Source: Euleptes europaea
Taxonomy: Eukaryota > Chordata > Lepidosauria > Squamata > Sphaerodactylidae
NCBI RefSeq assembly: GCF_029931775.1
Contig: NC_079320.1
Coordinates: forward strand, 39,486,510-39,550,509
Length of the DNA stretch: 64,000 nt
Direction of reading: 5' to 3'
Under the pieces are notes generated by a model, which made no database searches, was not told the DNA's origin, and was given only the letters and a program-made list of their open reading frames with translations. The translations under genes and the position numbers were made by a program. Positions 22,313-34,399 of this stretch are shown piece after piece (within the stretch, counting starts at the first letter, position 1; every line of letters starts with the position of its first letter).

Positions 22313-22669
22313 ATTGCAGAGGTATGTGGGAAATCTTCATATCCAGAAGTATGATGCTGCCTAATGACTGTTCAGCATTGTTGGCTTGAAGGTTGACATT
22401 TAGAACTTTTACATCCATTACATGCACCTTCTGAAGCCTTCAGAGGTTGAGCAGTACCAGGTTTTTCACTCACAGATGGTGTGTGTGGACTCTGTTGTGC
22501 TTGTCAGGCTGGTACTCCTTCTGGTATTTCTTCTTGAGAAGACAGAATTTCATTATTCAGGACATCATCTGGAGTTCCTGGACACAAAGGACATTTGTAC
22601 ATTAGGGTGTTCACTAATCAATGAACAATTTCCTAATATGCCTTTAGTTAAGGGCCAAGGCTAAGTGTG

Positions 22670-22848
22670 GGATTGATTTTTACCCTGCCTTTCAATCCCA
22701 TGGAGACCCAAAGAGGCCTGCATTTTTCTCTTCTCTATTTCATCCTCATAGCAACCTTGTGAGATAGGTTAGGCTGAGAGTGTGTTATTGGTTTCCATGG
22801 CAGAGTGGGGATTCAAACCTGGGTCTCTCAGACTGTAGTACTCTAAAC
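22670..22848 (-). mobile_element. tRNA-headed SINE copy
   Basis: The minus strand carries GAGACCCAGGTTTGAATCCC, ACACTCTCAGCCTAACCTAT and TTTGGGTCTCCATGGGATTG. It abuts the hAT element at 22849. Confidence 0.6.
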
Positions 22849-23409
22849 CTGGGGTCCCCAACCTTTTTTCAATGTGCGGGCACCTTTAAAATTCTGACGA
22901 AGTGTGGTGGGCACAGCCACAAAATGGCTGCCACAAGAGGCAGAACCAGCCACAAAATTGCTGCTACAGCTTACCTTTACCAGACAGTAAAGATCCTTCT
23001 GCTGTGGTGGCAGCTGCTGCCAAAGCAATGTTTTTAAAAGTCTGCTTAGCCAATCAAACCTCCAGTAGCCAATCAGAAGCCTTGCTGGGTAAAATTCCAC
23101 CTGGCCCCATCTACTTAAAAAACCTCAGTGGGCACCAGGAAAGGTGTCAGTGGACTCCATGGCTAGGGTTGCCAACCTCCAGCAACTAGGTGGAGATCTC
23201 CTTCTATTACAACTGATCTCCAGCCAGTAGACATCAGTTCACCTGGAGAAAATGGCCACTTTGGCAATTGGACTGTATGGCATTGAAGTCCCTCCCCTCC
23301 CCAAACCCTGCCCTCCTCAGGCTCCACCCCAAAAACCTCCTGCCAGTGGCAAAGAGGGACCTGGCAATACTAACCATGGCACCCACAGGCACCAAGTTTG
23401 GAACTACTG
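22849..23409. mobile_element. degenerate nonautonomous hAT element carrying a nested MITE
   Basis: Left end CTGGGGTCCCCAACC and right end GTTTGGAACTACTG are degraded hAT-type inverted repeats. Flanks CTCTAAAC (22841-22848) and ACCTAAAC (23410-23417) match at 6 of 8 positions, a decayed 8-bp duplication. A younger MITE interrupts it at 23163-23373. Confidence 0.7.
23163..23373. mobile_element. MITE of the CTAGGGTTGCCA family, 6-bp target duplication
   Basis: The 211-bp element starts CTAGGGTTGCCAACC and ends CTGGCAATACTAA, flanked by CCATGG (23157-23162 and 23374-23379). It shares its body (TTTGGCAATTGGACT, GCATTGAAGTCCCTCCCC) with the copy at 52072. Confidence 0.8.
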
Positions 23410-25716
23410 ACCTAAACATTGCACCATGCTGGCCCTTGCAAGATAGCAACTGGGCTATGCATGAAAGTTAAATACTTGTGTGAATAATTCCTAATATGCC
23501 TTTAGCTAAAGCTAAATATGAGATTCATTTTGCAAAAGAACTACAAACATAAAGTTCTATCTTATTTCTTGGAAGTTTCACAGTTCCTTCTGTGACTCTA
23601 CCAGAGGTGTTCTTGATGGGGCACTGTAAACCTATTGCAAACCAATGAGATCAGATTGTGTAATATCAACCTGGCCTATATCCACTATTAACAGAAGGAA
23701 AACATGCTACCTGTACAGGCCCGCGTTCTTGCATGCCTACCTTCCTACAGCTTAGAATTTAATCTTCTCCAAATTTGATCAGTTTCACCTTAAATGTTAC
23801 TGGGTGTTTCTTTCTTTATTGGTTCTTTGTTGGAAATTAAGCTGAACAAAATAATCTCACAAAGAATTGACCTGCAAGATCAAAGCCAATTCCCGTGCAA
23901 GAATACATATTCTGATTAAGAAACTTTGCAAGAGGATAAATGCAAGTCAATATTAGGTCATACAAACAGAACAAAATAAATATACTATTTTCAGCTGTAA
24001 CTTGTAGAACATGGTACATATTACGTCCTCCAGTTTTGCTCTTTAATTGGATAATTAATGCTATTTAATTGGATGAGTTTCCATAACCTGGTTTTCAGAC
24101 AACAATTCTGAGGAAGAATGACGAAGAGGATGAACCTGCATTCCCCAAGGCTAAAAAAAAAAAAGGAATCCACTGCCTGTGTCGTGAAAGGATTCAACAT
24201 CTTACAAAATTGAAGGACTAGCCTTTGAAGCAGGTTCAGGTCATTTGTGGCAGAACTTCAATCTTCAGCTTCACCAACTGCCCCTCACTTCCCTGTTAAC
24301 CCATCTCAAAAGGCACACCCTGTGGCCATAAATTGTGATGCCTGCTTTAGGCAAGGACAGACTTTACTTATATTATGATAGTAGGAACCAAATTGTTTTG
24401 TCAGCAGATGCATGGAAGGAACCAGATTGAGAAACACCAGCACAGAATGGGACTCTAGTGTAGCAGCTGTTCTGTTCTCCTCTGGCCTAAGCACGTGCTG
24501 TATCTGGGTCCTGTCAAAGCAGATGTGCCTTGGGAGCTCCCATTTTTGGAGTTCCCAGCAATTTTTGAACATTTTCAGGAACATGGGGCCCCGTCTTGGA
24601 TTGGGACCATGACACAGAAGAGGGAGAGGAGGCTTAAGCAGTACAATATGTGGTTAGACCTCAGTCCTCTGTAGCAGCAGCATCTTTCTATAAATATTGT
24701 AGCAGCAAATTTAGGCAGGGCTTGGACAGTCTGCAGGTCTCTTCTACTTCTTAGTAGCTCGAGAGCCAGGGAAAAAGAGATCTAGAAGAATCTGCATGTA
24801 CCCTCCTGACTTTGCATGATTTTTTAATGCAGGTTACAAAAGTCCAGTGTCAAAGCATAGCTTGTGCATAGCCTGCATTGGGGAAAAATCATGCTAATGC
24901 TTTGTGGAGTCCCTATGGTGCAAAAAGTATAGATTTTAGTCATGAGTCCTTATGGATCCTCATTATTTTTACAGTGGCACACCCCAAACCCACCTTCAAC
25001 TCTACCCTGGTGTCTTTATCCATATAAAAGTCACAGATCAAGATCTTTGTAGTTCTCCCATAACAGAAAAGCCTGAATATAAGAAACTGATTTTCAGTAT
25101 TTTTACATGAAGATGCCCAAAATGTACCAATAAATCACAATTTTCATTGATGTCCATGGGCTGTAACCATAAAAATCACATGTGAATGGTGGTGAAAAAC
25201 AAAGAGCTCAGACATAGATATTCATTATTCTTACAAAGGGACACAAAGCACTAGTGTAAATTGCAGGTCACAGTTGGGCAGATCAGCTATACCACATAAA
25301 GAATTCATTGTTGCATAATGCTGCTATGGTGTGAAAACAGATTTAAGGTACAGATCCTCATGGCTCCTCATGGTTCTTACAGATAGGACACAAAATCCCA
25401 CTGTTTAATCAAAGCTATCATTCATTTGCACAGACTGCAGTGTAAAAATCATATTCCCACTGTTTCGTGATCTTGCTGTAGTTCAAAAACATGGATCCAA
25501 GCTAGGGATCTTCACAGATAATCATGATTTTTGCATGGAGATATTCCAACTACACCGTCAAATCAAAGCTCACATAAAAGCATATGATTTGCAACACAAA
25601 AATAATACACCCACTATTCCATGGACCTGAGGCAATTTAATTCTAAAAGGAAATCACGTACACAAACCCAGCATGAAATAGCATTTACTGAAGTGTTTGT
25701 GACAAGTCTGTTCCTT
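23410..25716. other. intergenic, no recognised element
   Basis: 2.3 kb of AT-rich sequence between the nested hAT element and the Sauria-type SINE. Nothing coding or repetitive was recognised. Confidence 0.5.
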
Positions 25717-25774
25717 TGTGTGTGTGTGTGTGTGTGCAGTCAAGTCACAGCTAACTTATGGCAACCTTGTAGTG

Positions 25775-26553
25775 CAGGGGTGGGGAACCTTTTTCCTGCC
25801 AAGGGCCATTAGCACATTTATAACATCATTTGGGGGCCATACCAGGTGTAGATCGCCGGGGGGGGGGGGAGGCTAGGGTTCCCAGGTCTCCGGCCACCAC
25901 CTGGAGGTTGGAAACCCCAGGGGAGGCCATGCAGAGAAGGCTTGGAGGGCGCCCCCGCTCCCCTGGTCCTCCCCCCTCCCAGGTGGGAGAGCAGCTAGCG
26001 GTGGGCCCAAGCAAACGAGGCACCAGGGGGGCGCAGCCCGCGGTTGATCGGCAAGGGAGGAAGGAAGGAAAACAGAAAGAGGAAAAGGGAGAGAGGGAGA
26101 AAGAAATGGAAAGAGGGGGAGAAAGAAAAGGATGGAGGGAGACAGACAAAGAAAGAGACAGAAAGAGAGGGAGAGAGGAAAGCCTTCCCCCACACACACA
26201 CCTGCCGACCCCACACGACCTGGCCCCAGGCTCCATGCCCTCCCCCCCCAAGTCCACAAAAGGCCCCCCAAAGCCCGATCAGCTCCTGCGAGCATGCTCT
26301 GCCTCCGGGAGCCGCGGGCCTCTTTCCCTCCCTTCCTCTTGCTGCTCAACAGCCGACAGGCAGCAAGAGGGGCTTACAGTGTGCCCTGGCGTTCCTGCAC
26401 GCTGCGGCTATAGGGGGCAGCCTTGGGGGAAGCGTCCCTCCCCCTCCTCTTGCCGACCAACAGCCGTTGGCAGGGCCCCGGAGCTCCCAAGGGCCACAAA
26501 AAAATTCCTCGGGGGCCGCATACGGCCCCCGGGCCTGAGGTTCCCCATCCCTG
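25775..26553. mobile_element. nonautonomous hAT element nested in a SINE
   Basis: Ends CAGGGGTGGGGAACC and GGTTCCCCATCCCTG are inverted repeats, flanked by the 8-bp duplication TTGTAGTG (25767-25774 and 26554-26561). The 779-bp body is GC-rich with a long purine tract (about 26047-26185). The ORFs of up to 247 codons across it are low-complexity and have no domain. Confidence 0.85.
26047..26185 (+). repeat. homopurine (GA-rich) tract
   Basis: About 140 bases are almost purely A and G on this strand, with GGAA, GAAA and GAGAGG repeats. Such tracts can form triplex (H-DNA) and tend to be unstable. It lies inside the hAT element at 25775-26553. Confidence 0.75.
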
Positions 26554-26747
26554 TTGTAGTGTTTTCAAGGTAAGAGATGTTCAGAGTTGGTTTGCCATTG
26601 CCTGCCTCTGTGTAGGCTGAGAGAGTTTGTGAGAGATCTGTGACTGGCACAAGGTCACCCAGCAGACTTCAAGTGGAGGAGTGGGGAATCGTACCCTGTT
26701 CTCCAGATTAGAGTCCCGCAGCTCTTAACCAGTACACCATGCTGGCT

Positions 26748-27384
26748 CTCTGTTCCTCTAATCGGAGCCAGTGTTTCAGACTGCATTAGTCCACTCCAGA
26801 ACTTAGCAAGAACAAGAACAGAGAAAGTACAAAGTTGTTTTACTGCAACCCCTCTCAGAGAAAGAAATTGGCTTATTAAACTGTGCTCCTATTTAAAAAT
26901 GTGCTTTCTCCTTATTCTGATATCTAGTATTAAGGACATAACACTGTTTACTAATATGTCTTATCAAACTAATACTGAAGGCTCATATCCAAAGGGACTG
27001 AGCATGTATCAAGCCTTGATGCAGATGATGGTGAGTTACTTGCATATGAAAACATGCTTCTGTTATGAACATTATAATACCCATTCTGTGATCTACAGGA
27101 TATTGCATTTCAGAACAGAAGGAACAGTAGATTACCATGAATAAATGCCTTGTGGAAATTTTGGGATTATCCCAAGAGTTTATTACTAATACACTGAACG
27201 TTGCACATCCCTTTACTGGCCAGCTCTGCTCTGAAAATTTGCCCTTTTAAAAGGGGCAGGAGGCCCCTATGACTATGATTCTAAGCACACTTATTTAGAA
27301 ATTAGTTCCATAGAAAGCAATGAGCATTACTGCAGAGTTAATGTGTTATATATTCAACAGAAGCCATTAAAATTAACTCCCTCC
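26748..27384. other. intergenic, no recognised element
   Basis: A short decayed stretch (TATGATTCTAAGCACACTTA near 27276) resembles an old dispersed repeat that also appears near 37070, 39590 and 48765. Confidence 0.4.
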
Positions 27385-29440
27385 CCAACACTCAGCATTA
27401 AAACAAATTAAAAACAGAGTTAAAATGCATACAAAGACATAAATACATCCATTAAAATATGGGTCAGGAAGGAGGTGTCACTGACAGAATGCCAAATGAA
27501 ACAAGAGAGTCTTTACCTGCTGGTGGAAAATGGCAGCAGAAGGGGACAGAGCAGTTTCCCTGAGGAGAGTTCCAGGGCTTTGGTGCCACGACTAAAAAGG
27601 CCCTCTCAGGTTTCCACCCACCTATTCTTAGAATGCAGTGGCACCTGAAGCAGGGCCTCCGAAGATGACCATAATGGTTGGGCAGGTTCATAGGGAAGTA
27701 GGCGGTCCTTCGTGTATGTTGGTCCCAAATCATATAGGGCTTTAAAGGTCAACCTTGAATTGTGTCTGGTAACAAATTGGGAGCCAGTGTAGATGAGCCA
27801 AGACTGGAGCATCAGGGCCCTAACGACCCATTTCAGTCAACATTTTGGCTGCGGCATTCTGTACCAACTGGTTTCCGAACTCAAGGGCAGCCCCACACAG
27901 AGCACTTTGCAGTAATCTAATATAGATATCACCAGAGAATGTACCACAGTGGACAGATCTTTTCTGCCAAGCAAAAAAAAAAAAAAACATAGCTGGCTAA
28001 CAAGTCGAAGCTGGTAAAAGGCAGAGCTGGCCACAGCTGCCACCTGCTTATTCTGCAGTAGGCCTGGGTCCAAGAGCACTATGGACCTGTCCCCTCAAGG
28101 GAGTGCAACCCCATCAAGAATGCATAAAACCTTAAGTCCCCAATACTCACCAGTAACACCTCTGTCTGGTTCAGGGCTTCCACAGCCTTCTTGGGATCAG
28201 CTGGAAGCGTGAGATAGAGCTGAATGTCATCTGCATATTGGTGACAACCCAATCCAAATGTCAAGATGACCTCACCCAACGGTTAAATTGTATATTAAAG
28301 AGCATAGGAGACAAGATGGAACCTGCAGGCCAAAGGCCAAGGGGAAGAGCAGCAACCCCCCAGCACCTACCTTACAGATTGGACCAGAACCACCGCAGAA
28401 CGGCGCCTCCCAATCCCAGTCCAGGTAGATACCATGATCAATGGTATCGAAAGCTGCTGAGAGATCCAGGAGAATCAATACTGGCGTACTCCCTCTGTCC
28501 ATCTCCTGGTGCAAGTCATCCACCAGGGTGATCAATGCTGTTTCATTCCCACAACAAGGCCTAAACCTCATTGAAAGGGATCCAGTTTGCCTCATCCAGG
28601 AAATCTTGGAGTTGTCCAGCCACCACCCATTTAATCACTTTGCTCAAGAATGTAACATTTGGGGTAAAAGGTAAAAGTAGTAACCTGTGCAAGCAGCGAG
28701 TCATTACTGACTCATGGGGTGATGTCACATTTCAACGTTTACTAGGCAGACTATGTTTACAGGGTGGTTTGCCATTGCCATCCCCAGACATATACACTTT
28801 ACCCCCAGCAAACTGGGTACTCATTTTACTGACCTCAGAAGGATGGAGGGCTGAGTCAACCTTGAGCCGCCTACCTGAAACCGACCTCTGTTGGGATCAA
28901 ACTCAGGTCATGAGCAGAACTTTTGACTGCAGCACTGCAACTTACCACTGTGTGCCATGTGAGTCCTTAACATTTGAGACTGGTTGATAATTATTGAAAT
29001 CTTCTGGGTTGAGGGCAAGCTTCTTTAGAAGTGGATGCACCACAGCCTGTTTCAAGACTGGGACGACCACCCTTTTCTTAAGGAAGCGTTAATTACCTCT
29101 TGGACCCAGTCACCTATCCCCCACCCAGCAGATTTAAGTAACCAGGAAGGGCAAGGGTCATACAAGCAGATGGTAGGTCTCAAACTTCCAGGAATCCTAT
29201 CCACATCCTCAAACTGAATAAAGTGAAAAGTATCCCAAATAATTGGACGAGCTGGCATCCTGGTACCATCTGACCCTGTCACTGCTAACATAGAGTCCAA
29301 GTCAAAATGTATACAAGCGATTTTATCTGCAAAGTGCTGAACAAAATGGTCACAGCAGACCACTGAGCAGAGTCCACTTTCTCCTCCAGGCCAGATCCCA
29401 ACAGGCCTCTGACCACCTGCAACAGCTCACATTATACATC
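27385..29440 (-). mobile_element. L2-like LINE (CR1/L2 group), degraded, about 2 kb
   Basis: Minus-strand pieces in order: LYDPCPSWLLKSAG (29.2 kb); ETALITLVDDLHQEMDRGS and LLDLSAAFDTIDHGI, a reverse-transcriptase core; CHQYADDIQLYLTLPADP, the YADD active-site motif (28.2 kb); LVISILDYCKVLCVGLPL; then a C-terminal VVAPKPWNS block. Several frame shifts break it. A SINE is inserted at 28661-28967 with the 9-bp duplication TAACATTTG. Confidence 0.82.
28661..28967 (-). mobile_element. tRNA-headed SINE with AGGTAAA-type tail
   Basis: On the minus strand it runs from a tRNA-like head (GTGGTAAGTTGCAGTGCTGC) with a B-box-like GTTTGATCCC, through GGTTGACTCAGCCCTCCATC, to a CTTTTACCTTTTACC tail. TAACATTTG flanks both ends within the host LINE. 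Confidence 0.75.
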
Positions 29441-30051
29441 TCTCAATGTCTCCCAATGTGCAATCCATAAACTTCCCCATTCTAACCTGCCCCAGGTAAG
29501 TGCCCCCTGCTCCCATGGCTTCATTGTTGGCCCATCCTCCAAAACAAAAAGATTGGGGCTGAAAATCCAATACAAACTAGGTGTGCACAGAGAGTTGAAG
29601 CAAGCACAGTATTTAAGACCGGAAGGTCTCTTTCCTGCATGTGTAAGTGGCTGGCACTTGTGATGATCCTCCACCACCACCCCTTGCCCAAGAGCACCCA
29701 AGAGGCAGTGGGGAATCTGTGTGTGTGGTTTTGACTTCTCCAGCCCTCCCCTTTCTTCTTTGCCTTGGATAGGTTGCAGCCACTTAATCTCTGCTCTGTT
29801 CTTCTGCTATCCACTGTTTGAGGCATGGATAGAGGCTATGCGTGTGCATATGAACTGCTAAACACCCCCTCTTCCCCTGCCTGCGAACTGACTTCAGCCC
29901 AGTTAGGAGTTTGGTCTATGCGTGGAAAGCGGCCAGGTGTCCTGGGTGAGATATTTTGAACCCAGTCTGAGATATTTAGAAGGAAAAAAAATCTTTATTT
30001 ACTGATGTACATCAGTATTTACTTAGAGCAAATAGGCACTGGAAACAATAT

Positions 30052-30333
30052 GGCCTTTTATGCATGGCTGTTTCCCTCATGGTCCCCCCTCTGACAACTT
30101 CGGGTCTTTGTGTTGATTATGCATGCTGTTTCCGACCGTCAGAGGTTGCCTCACTCTCCCACTGCATTCCCCCGCGTTTTGCCCATGTCTCTGAAAGCAT
30201 GGGCAAAATGCCGGGAAACGCAGGGGGAGAGCAAGACGACCTCTGACAGTCAGAAACAGCATGCATAATCAACACAAAGACCCAAAGTCGTCAGAGGGGT
30301 GACCACGAGGGAAACAACCATGCATAAAAGGCC
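30052..30333. mobile_element. 282-bp foldback MITE
   Basis: The perfect terminal repeat GGCCTTTTATGCATGG / CCATGCATAAAAGGCC begins arms that pair across most of the element (GATTATGCATGCTGTTTCCG with its complement near 30255). The centre pairs CATGTCTCTGAAAGCATGGG. No clear target duplication was seen. Confidence 0.75.
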
Positions 30334-31089
30334 TTTATCAGAACATTACAGAGGTGTTACAAAACTAAGAAAAACAAACAAAACATAATGCGAACTAAGC
30401 AATACAAGTCACTGGTATTACCTTGGCATTCCCTTCAGAGGAAAGGACACATATCTTGCTGGAACTTTGAAATAAAGGCTGGTCAGTGCAGACTTCTCTC
30501 TATTTCTCTCCGTTCAGTTCCCCAACTTGCATGCCTTTTAGGGTGTGTTAACCCTTTTACCTCTTTCCCTCCCAGCTGGGAATGTTTCTCCCAGAACTAT
30601 CCTAGAGTTGGCTTTGAGACCCCACTTATGCTTCCCTGCACCTAACAAGACACACATCCTCAGCTTTTGTGCTATTTTAAAAGGAGGGCCAGGAGGAAGG
30701 GGAGGGGCAGTCAGTTGGCAAGCACCTACTCCTCCAGTGGTGCACAAGGCAGTAAGCTTTTCCCGTGATAACCAGATGCTGGATAGTGAGACACACAAAG
30801 GCAAAAGGTTTCAGAACTTGGAAGGGAAGCTGGGAATCCCGGCCCTCCCAGTGGGCAATTCCTCCAAAAGCCAGGTGGTGGCAGCAGTTGAACAGAGTGA
30901 GAGAAAAGCCCCTCCAGGTGTTGGGAAAACCTTGGAGGGCAAGGTGGAATAGGGCCTACAGATCAGAGCAGGACTGTTCTGCCACATCCCTTAATAATTG
31001 TAGCTGTTCTCTGAATGGGCGCTAATTGTCAGGAGATAGTCTGCTGATGGCTTGAACAAGGGTTGTTGCACCCTTGTTGCACATCAGAG

Positions 31090-31301
31090 GCTGTTACCGC
31101 ACTAGGTATTCCCAGCGATGTATCAAGAGTTTGGAAATGTTATAAAAAACATCGCTTTAAAAGGGTTTTTGGATGCCACAGCTAAAAAATGGTTGGAAGA
31201 CGTCTTCACAGCTAAAGGGGCCAAACAAAGTGCGAACAGTATTTTTTATAACAGTTTCAAACTCTTAATACATTGGTGGGAATACCTAGTGCAGTAACAG
31301 C
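31090..31301. mobile_element. 212-bp MITE with about 65-bp inverted repeats and 5-bp target duplication
   Basis: Ends GCTGTTACCGCACTAGG and CCTAGTGCAGTAACAGC, with arms including GAGTTTGGAAATGTTATAAA and its near complement. CAGAG flanks both sides (31085-31089 and 31302-31306). There is no coding capacity. Confidence 0.75.
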
Positions 31302-32529
31302 CAGAGTTTAACGAAGGTGTTTGTCTCAGCTTGCTTTTCCACCTACTCTGAGGCTCTATCCCATGCGCTGCCAATCCAAGGCTAGTTTTACCCTACTCTC
31401 TCCTATTTAGCTTCTTCCCCTTCTCTCTCTCTCTGTCGCCAAGAAAATATTGTTTCTGTTAAAAATAAGTTTGAAGACTTAGAAGGAATCCCACACCCAA
31501 AATCGTGCAATTCACACAGCTTAAGCATCTAAAGTAGTGTTTAGGGGACAAAGTAACCTCTGTGAACAAGACTTTACTTCTTTGTGAAATACATCTTTAT
31601 TTAAGAAACCATTTCATTAGCCAATTCAGCCATCAAGACATCATTTCCTCTAATACATTCAAATATTTCTTTCAAAACTCTGTGAAGCTAAAATAATAAC
31701 AGATGGCTAGCATAACAGAACTGGAATCTGCCTGGAGCTGTGAGATGAACATGAACAAAAGTTGGAATCAAGTGTAATTTCATGTCCTAAACTGTGCAAT
31801 AAAAACAGTGCTACTCAGGGTTGAGTTTTTTTCTAAATCTAACAAACCTTTTCTTTTCCATTTTCAAGTATAGCCTTTGACTCACACCCATTGAAACATT
31901 GTTGATCTTCAAGCTGAGTTTCCAGCATACTTTGAAATGTTTTAATTAGATTCCATTAGAGGCGGGGATACCCAGCTATGCTATCACAGGCTGAGGGCTA
32001 GGGCAGGTCCCAGGGTTGTAACCAGGCACTTTCTAAATTCTCCGGTTCACAATAATCCATGACACTAGACAGGATTAGGACTCTTACAGAAGCACCAGCA
32101 GTCTTAAATTTCTGCAGACAAACATGTGGGACAGAACAGGGCAAATACATTCCATGGTACAAGCCAATCAAGTAGTAAAGGTTTAAAATGACAAACAGTT
32201 TGCAGACCCTAAACAAAGACCAACATCCTCTTCCTTCTTGGTCCCTCAGCCAATCAGGATGCAGCTGGTTGATAAACAGCAGGTAAGGCTGAGGCACTCT
32301 TGTAGGATAAGAAATGTATACCTTAGAGAACAAATCCTGACAAAGCCCAAAATCTGGTTAATAAGTATAATTCTGCTAAACATTATACATAATGAAAGAT
32401 TGCCAAAGCTAGCTTCTATATATCAGATTCAGGACTGTGAGGCCCAGATGACATTAGGCTCCAAATCACCCTAAATAGTATTGCTGGAAAGATTCAGCTA
32501 ACACAATTGTAGCATAAAAGAAAACTTTC
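31302..32529. other. intergenic, no recognised element
   Basis: Between the MITE and an L2-like fragment. No coding homology was recognised in the ORFs at 31998-32474. Confidence 0.45.
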
Positions 32530-33010
32530 TTTGCTGCCATCACCACCAACTCAAACGCCCTTAAATGAGCTCCAAAGCATGTTCTATATGAGTCAGAGTG
32601 AGCTTTTCACCAACAGCACTCTAAGCCGTCTCCCCTGCCTCTTCATATCCCCCAGCTCCTTGATAAAAGAAGGAACCAGAGTCCTCCTCAAGTGAGGGAG
32701 GGAGTGTGCTAAGGAGCAACTCTGATAATGGCTCCCTGCAACCCAGCATTCCTGGCTGGTACCAGGACCTCTATTGAGTCAACAGGCTCTCCCAAAAGAC
32801 CCCAGAGCCATTGGAAACCCACTGGATCCATCAGTCTCAGGGGACAGACAGTGTTAGCATGTCCTCCACCCTTGCAGAAGAAGTTAAGCATCATAAACTT
32901 TGCACTCAGCAGGTAGTGATCTGACCACGGTACAGACTGTAACAGCAATCCTACCAGATCATCCCAAGGGCAGAAAAGAAGATCCAATCTATATCCTTTC
33001 TCATGTGCCA
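32530..33010 (-). mobile_element. L2-like LINE fragment (endonuclease C-terminal region)
   Basis: The minus-strand translation includes QSVPWSDHYLLSAKFMMLN, resembling the PWSDH motif at the end of L2/CR1 apurinic-type endonucleases, followed by LRLMDPVGFQWLW. Only this part is recognisable. Confidence 0.6.
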
Positions 33011-33243
33011 GATCTCAGTTTTAAAAAGGAAGGAATGTCATGAGATAATACTGGCAAACTTTTTTTTAGTAGTTGTGTCATCAGTCAAGTTCAAAGTCGA
33101 GTTACTCTAACATTTGCTGCTGTGCTACACACACTGTACCTTGCCCTCTCACTGTCCTTCAGTGTTTACTGAGCCAAGGTACTGGAAAAGCAAGCAAAGT
33201 ATATATCATAGCTAGGCCTACTGGCATCTGCATCCATCTAGAA

Positions 33244-33445
33244 CAGGGGTGGGGAACCTTTTTTCAGCCAAGGGCCATTTGGATATTTATAACATCATTT
33301 GTGGGCCATACAAAATTATCAACTTAAAACTTAGCCAACCAAGCCCCAAGCAGGCAGCTACCTCAGATGACCACCTCCCCCTGGTGTGGGCAAGCAGGCA
33401 GGCATCCAACTAGTGGGGCACTCGCCCACCTGGTGGCACAGGATG
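33244..33445 (+). mobile_element. fragment of a hAT element related to 25775
   Basis: It begins CAGGGGTGGGGAACC followed by GCCAAGGGCCATTTGG and TTATAACATCATTTGTGGGC, matching the left part of the element at 25775. The right end was not recognised. Confidence 0.55.
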
Positions 33446-33595
33446 GATCAGAGGAGTATTGTATAGCTAGCAATAGAGGTTCCTTTATCCTCCATTTTCC
33501 TTTGCACAGAACTGGAGAACCCCTCTAAGGAAGAGGAAGGGAAGAGATTGCAAGCAGAAAAGGCAAATTGACTTCCATGTGAGTTACCATCTCTA

Positions 33596-33903
33596 GAGCC
33601 AGCGTGGTGTAGTGGTTAAAAGCGGTGGTTTGGAGCAGTGGACTCTGGCCTGGAGAACCAGGTTTGATTCCTCACTCCTCCTCATGAGCAGCAGACTCTA
33701 ATCTGGTGAACTGGATATGTTTCCCCACTCCTACACATAAAGCCAGCTAGGTGACCTTGGGCTAGTCACACTCTCTCAGCCCCACCTACCTCACAGGGTA
33801 TCTGTTGTGGGGAAGGCAAGGTGATTGTAAGCCAGTTTGATTCTTCCTTAAGTGGTTGAGAAAGTCGGCATATAAAAACCAACTCCTTTTCTTCTTCTTC
33901 TAG
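33596..33903 (+). mobile_element. tRNA-headed SINE, full-length subtype with duplicated segment
   Basis: GAGCCAGCGTGGTGTAGTGG, two tandem GGACTCT/CAGACTCTAATCTG segments, TGACCTTGGGCTAGTCACAC, GAGAAAGTCGGCATATAAAA and AACCAACTCC plus TTCTTCTTCT. It shows the full structure of this subtype. Confidence 0.85.
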
Positions 33904-34399
33904 AAGAACACAGAGGGAAAAAAGAGAGTAGTGTTCCAACTAGTGTCTGTTTGAACTGTGTAGTCAGAGTTTTAAGTTAAGGTAGCAGCTTTGGAAGGCT
34001 CTGGTTGATGGGTTTTCTTGCTGGTATATTTGTTAAAGAAGATGCCCAGTTTGGCCACCCTCTGACGACACACGTGGAAAGAACTATGTATACAGCAGAG
34101 GTGGCTTTCAAGTTTCTATTACAGCCATTTGTGTGGCTGAGCAGGAAAGCCAATAGTAGACCAGAAAGGACTTGCCTGTGAAACAATGTGAGATAATAGA
34201 AAGAAATACATATCCAAACTCATGTGGAATGCTAACCCACATGCATAATTTTGTAAGATTGCAGCATTTCAGCATATGTCATCACGCCAGAATATTATTT
34301 CTCATCCTTTTCACAGGTAACTTTTCAAAGAAAAAAAAGTATTTGTAAATACACAACAACTTTCAGAAAATATTAAAGGTTTTATCACAATACAGGTTG

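Larger units (their letters stand above)
25717..26747 (-). mobile_element. tRNA-headed SINE with Bov-B tail, split by a hAT insertion
   Basis: On the minus strand the head reads GAGAGCCAGCATGGTGTA with a B-box-like GTACGATTCC, then a body, then the Bov-B-type end AAGTTAGCTGTGACTTGACT and a CA repeat. The two parts (25717-25774 and 26554-26747) are separated by the hAT element. It matches the Sauria-type SINE layout (tRNA head, LINE Bov-B tail). Confidence 0.75.

Noticed and set aside
25830-26573. 247-codon open frame
   Set aside because: It crosses a hAT element and its purine tract and runs past the element end into the SINE; it is composition-driven.
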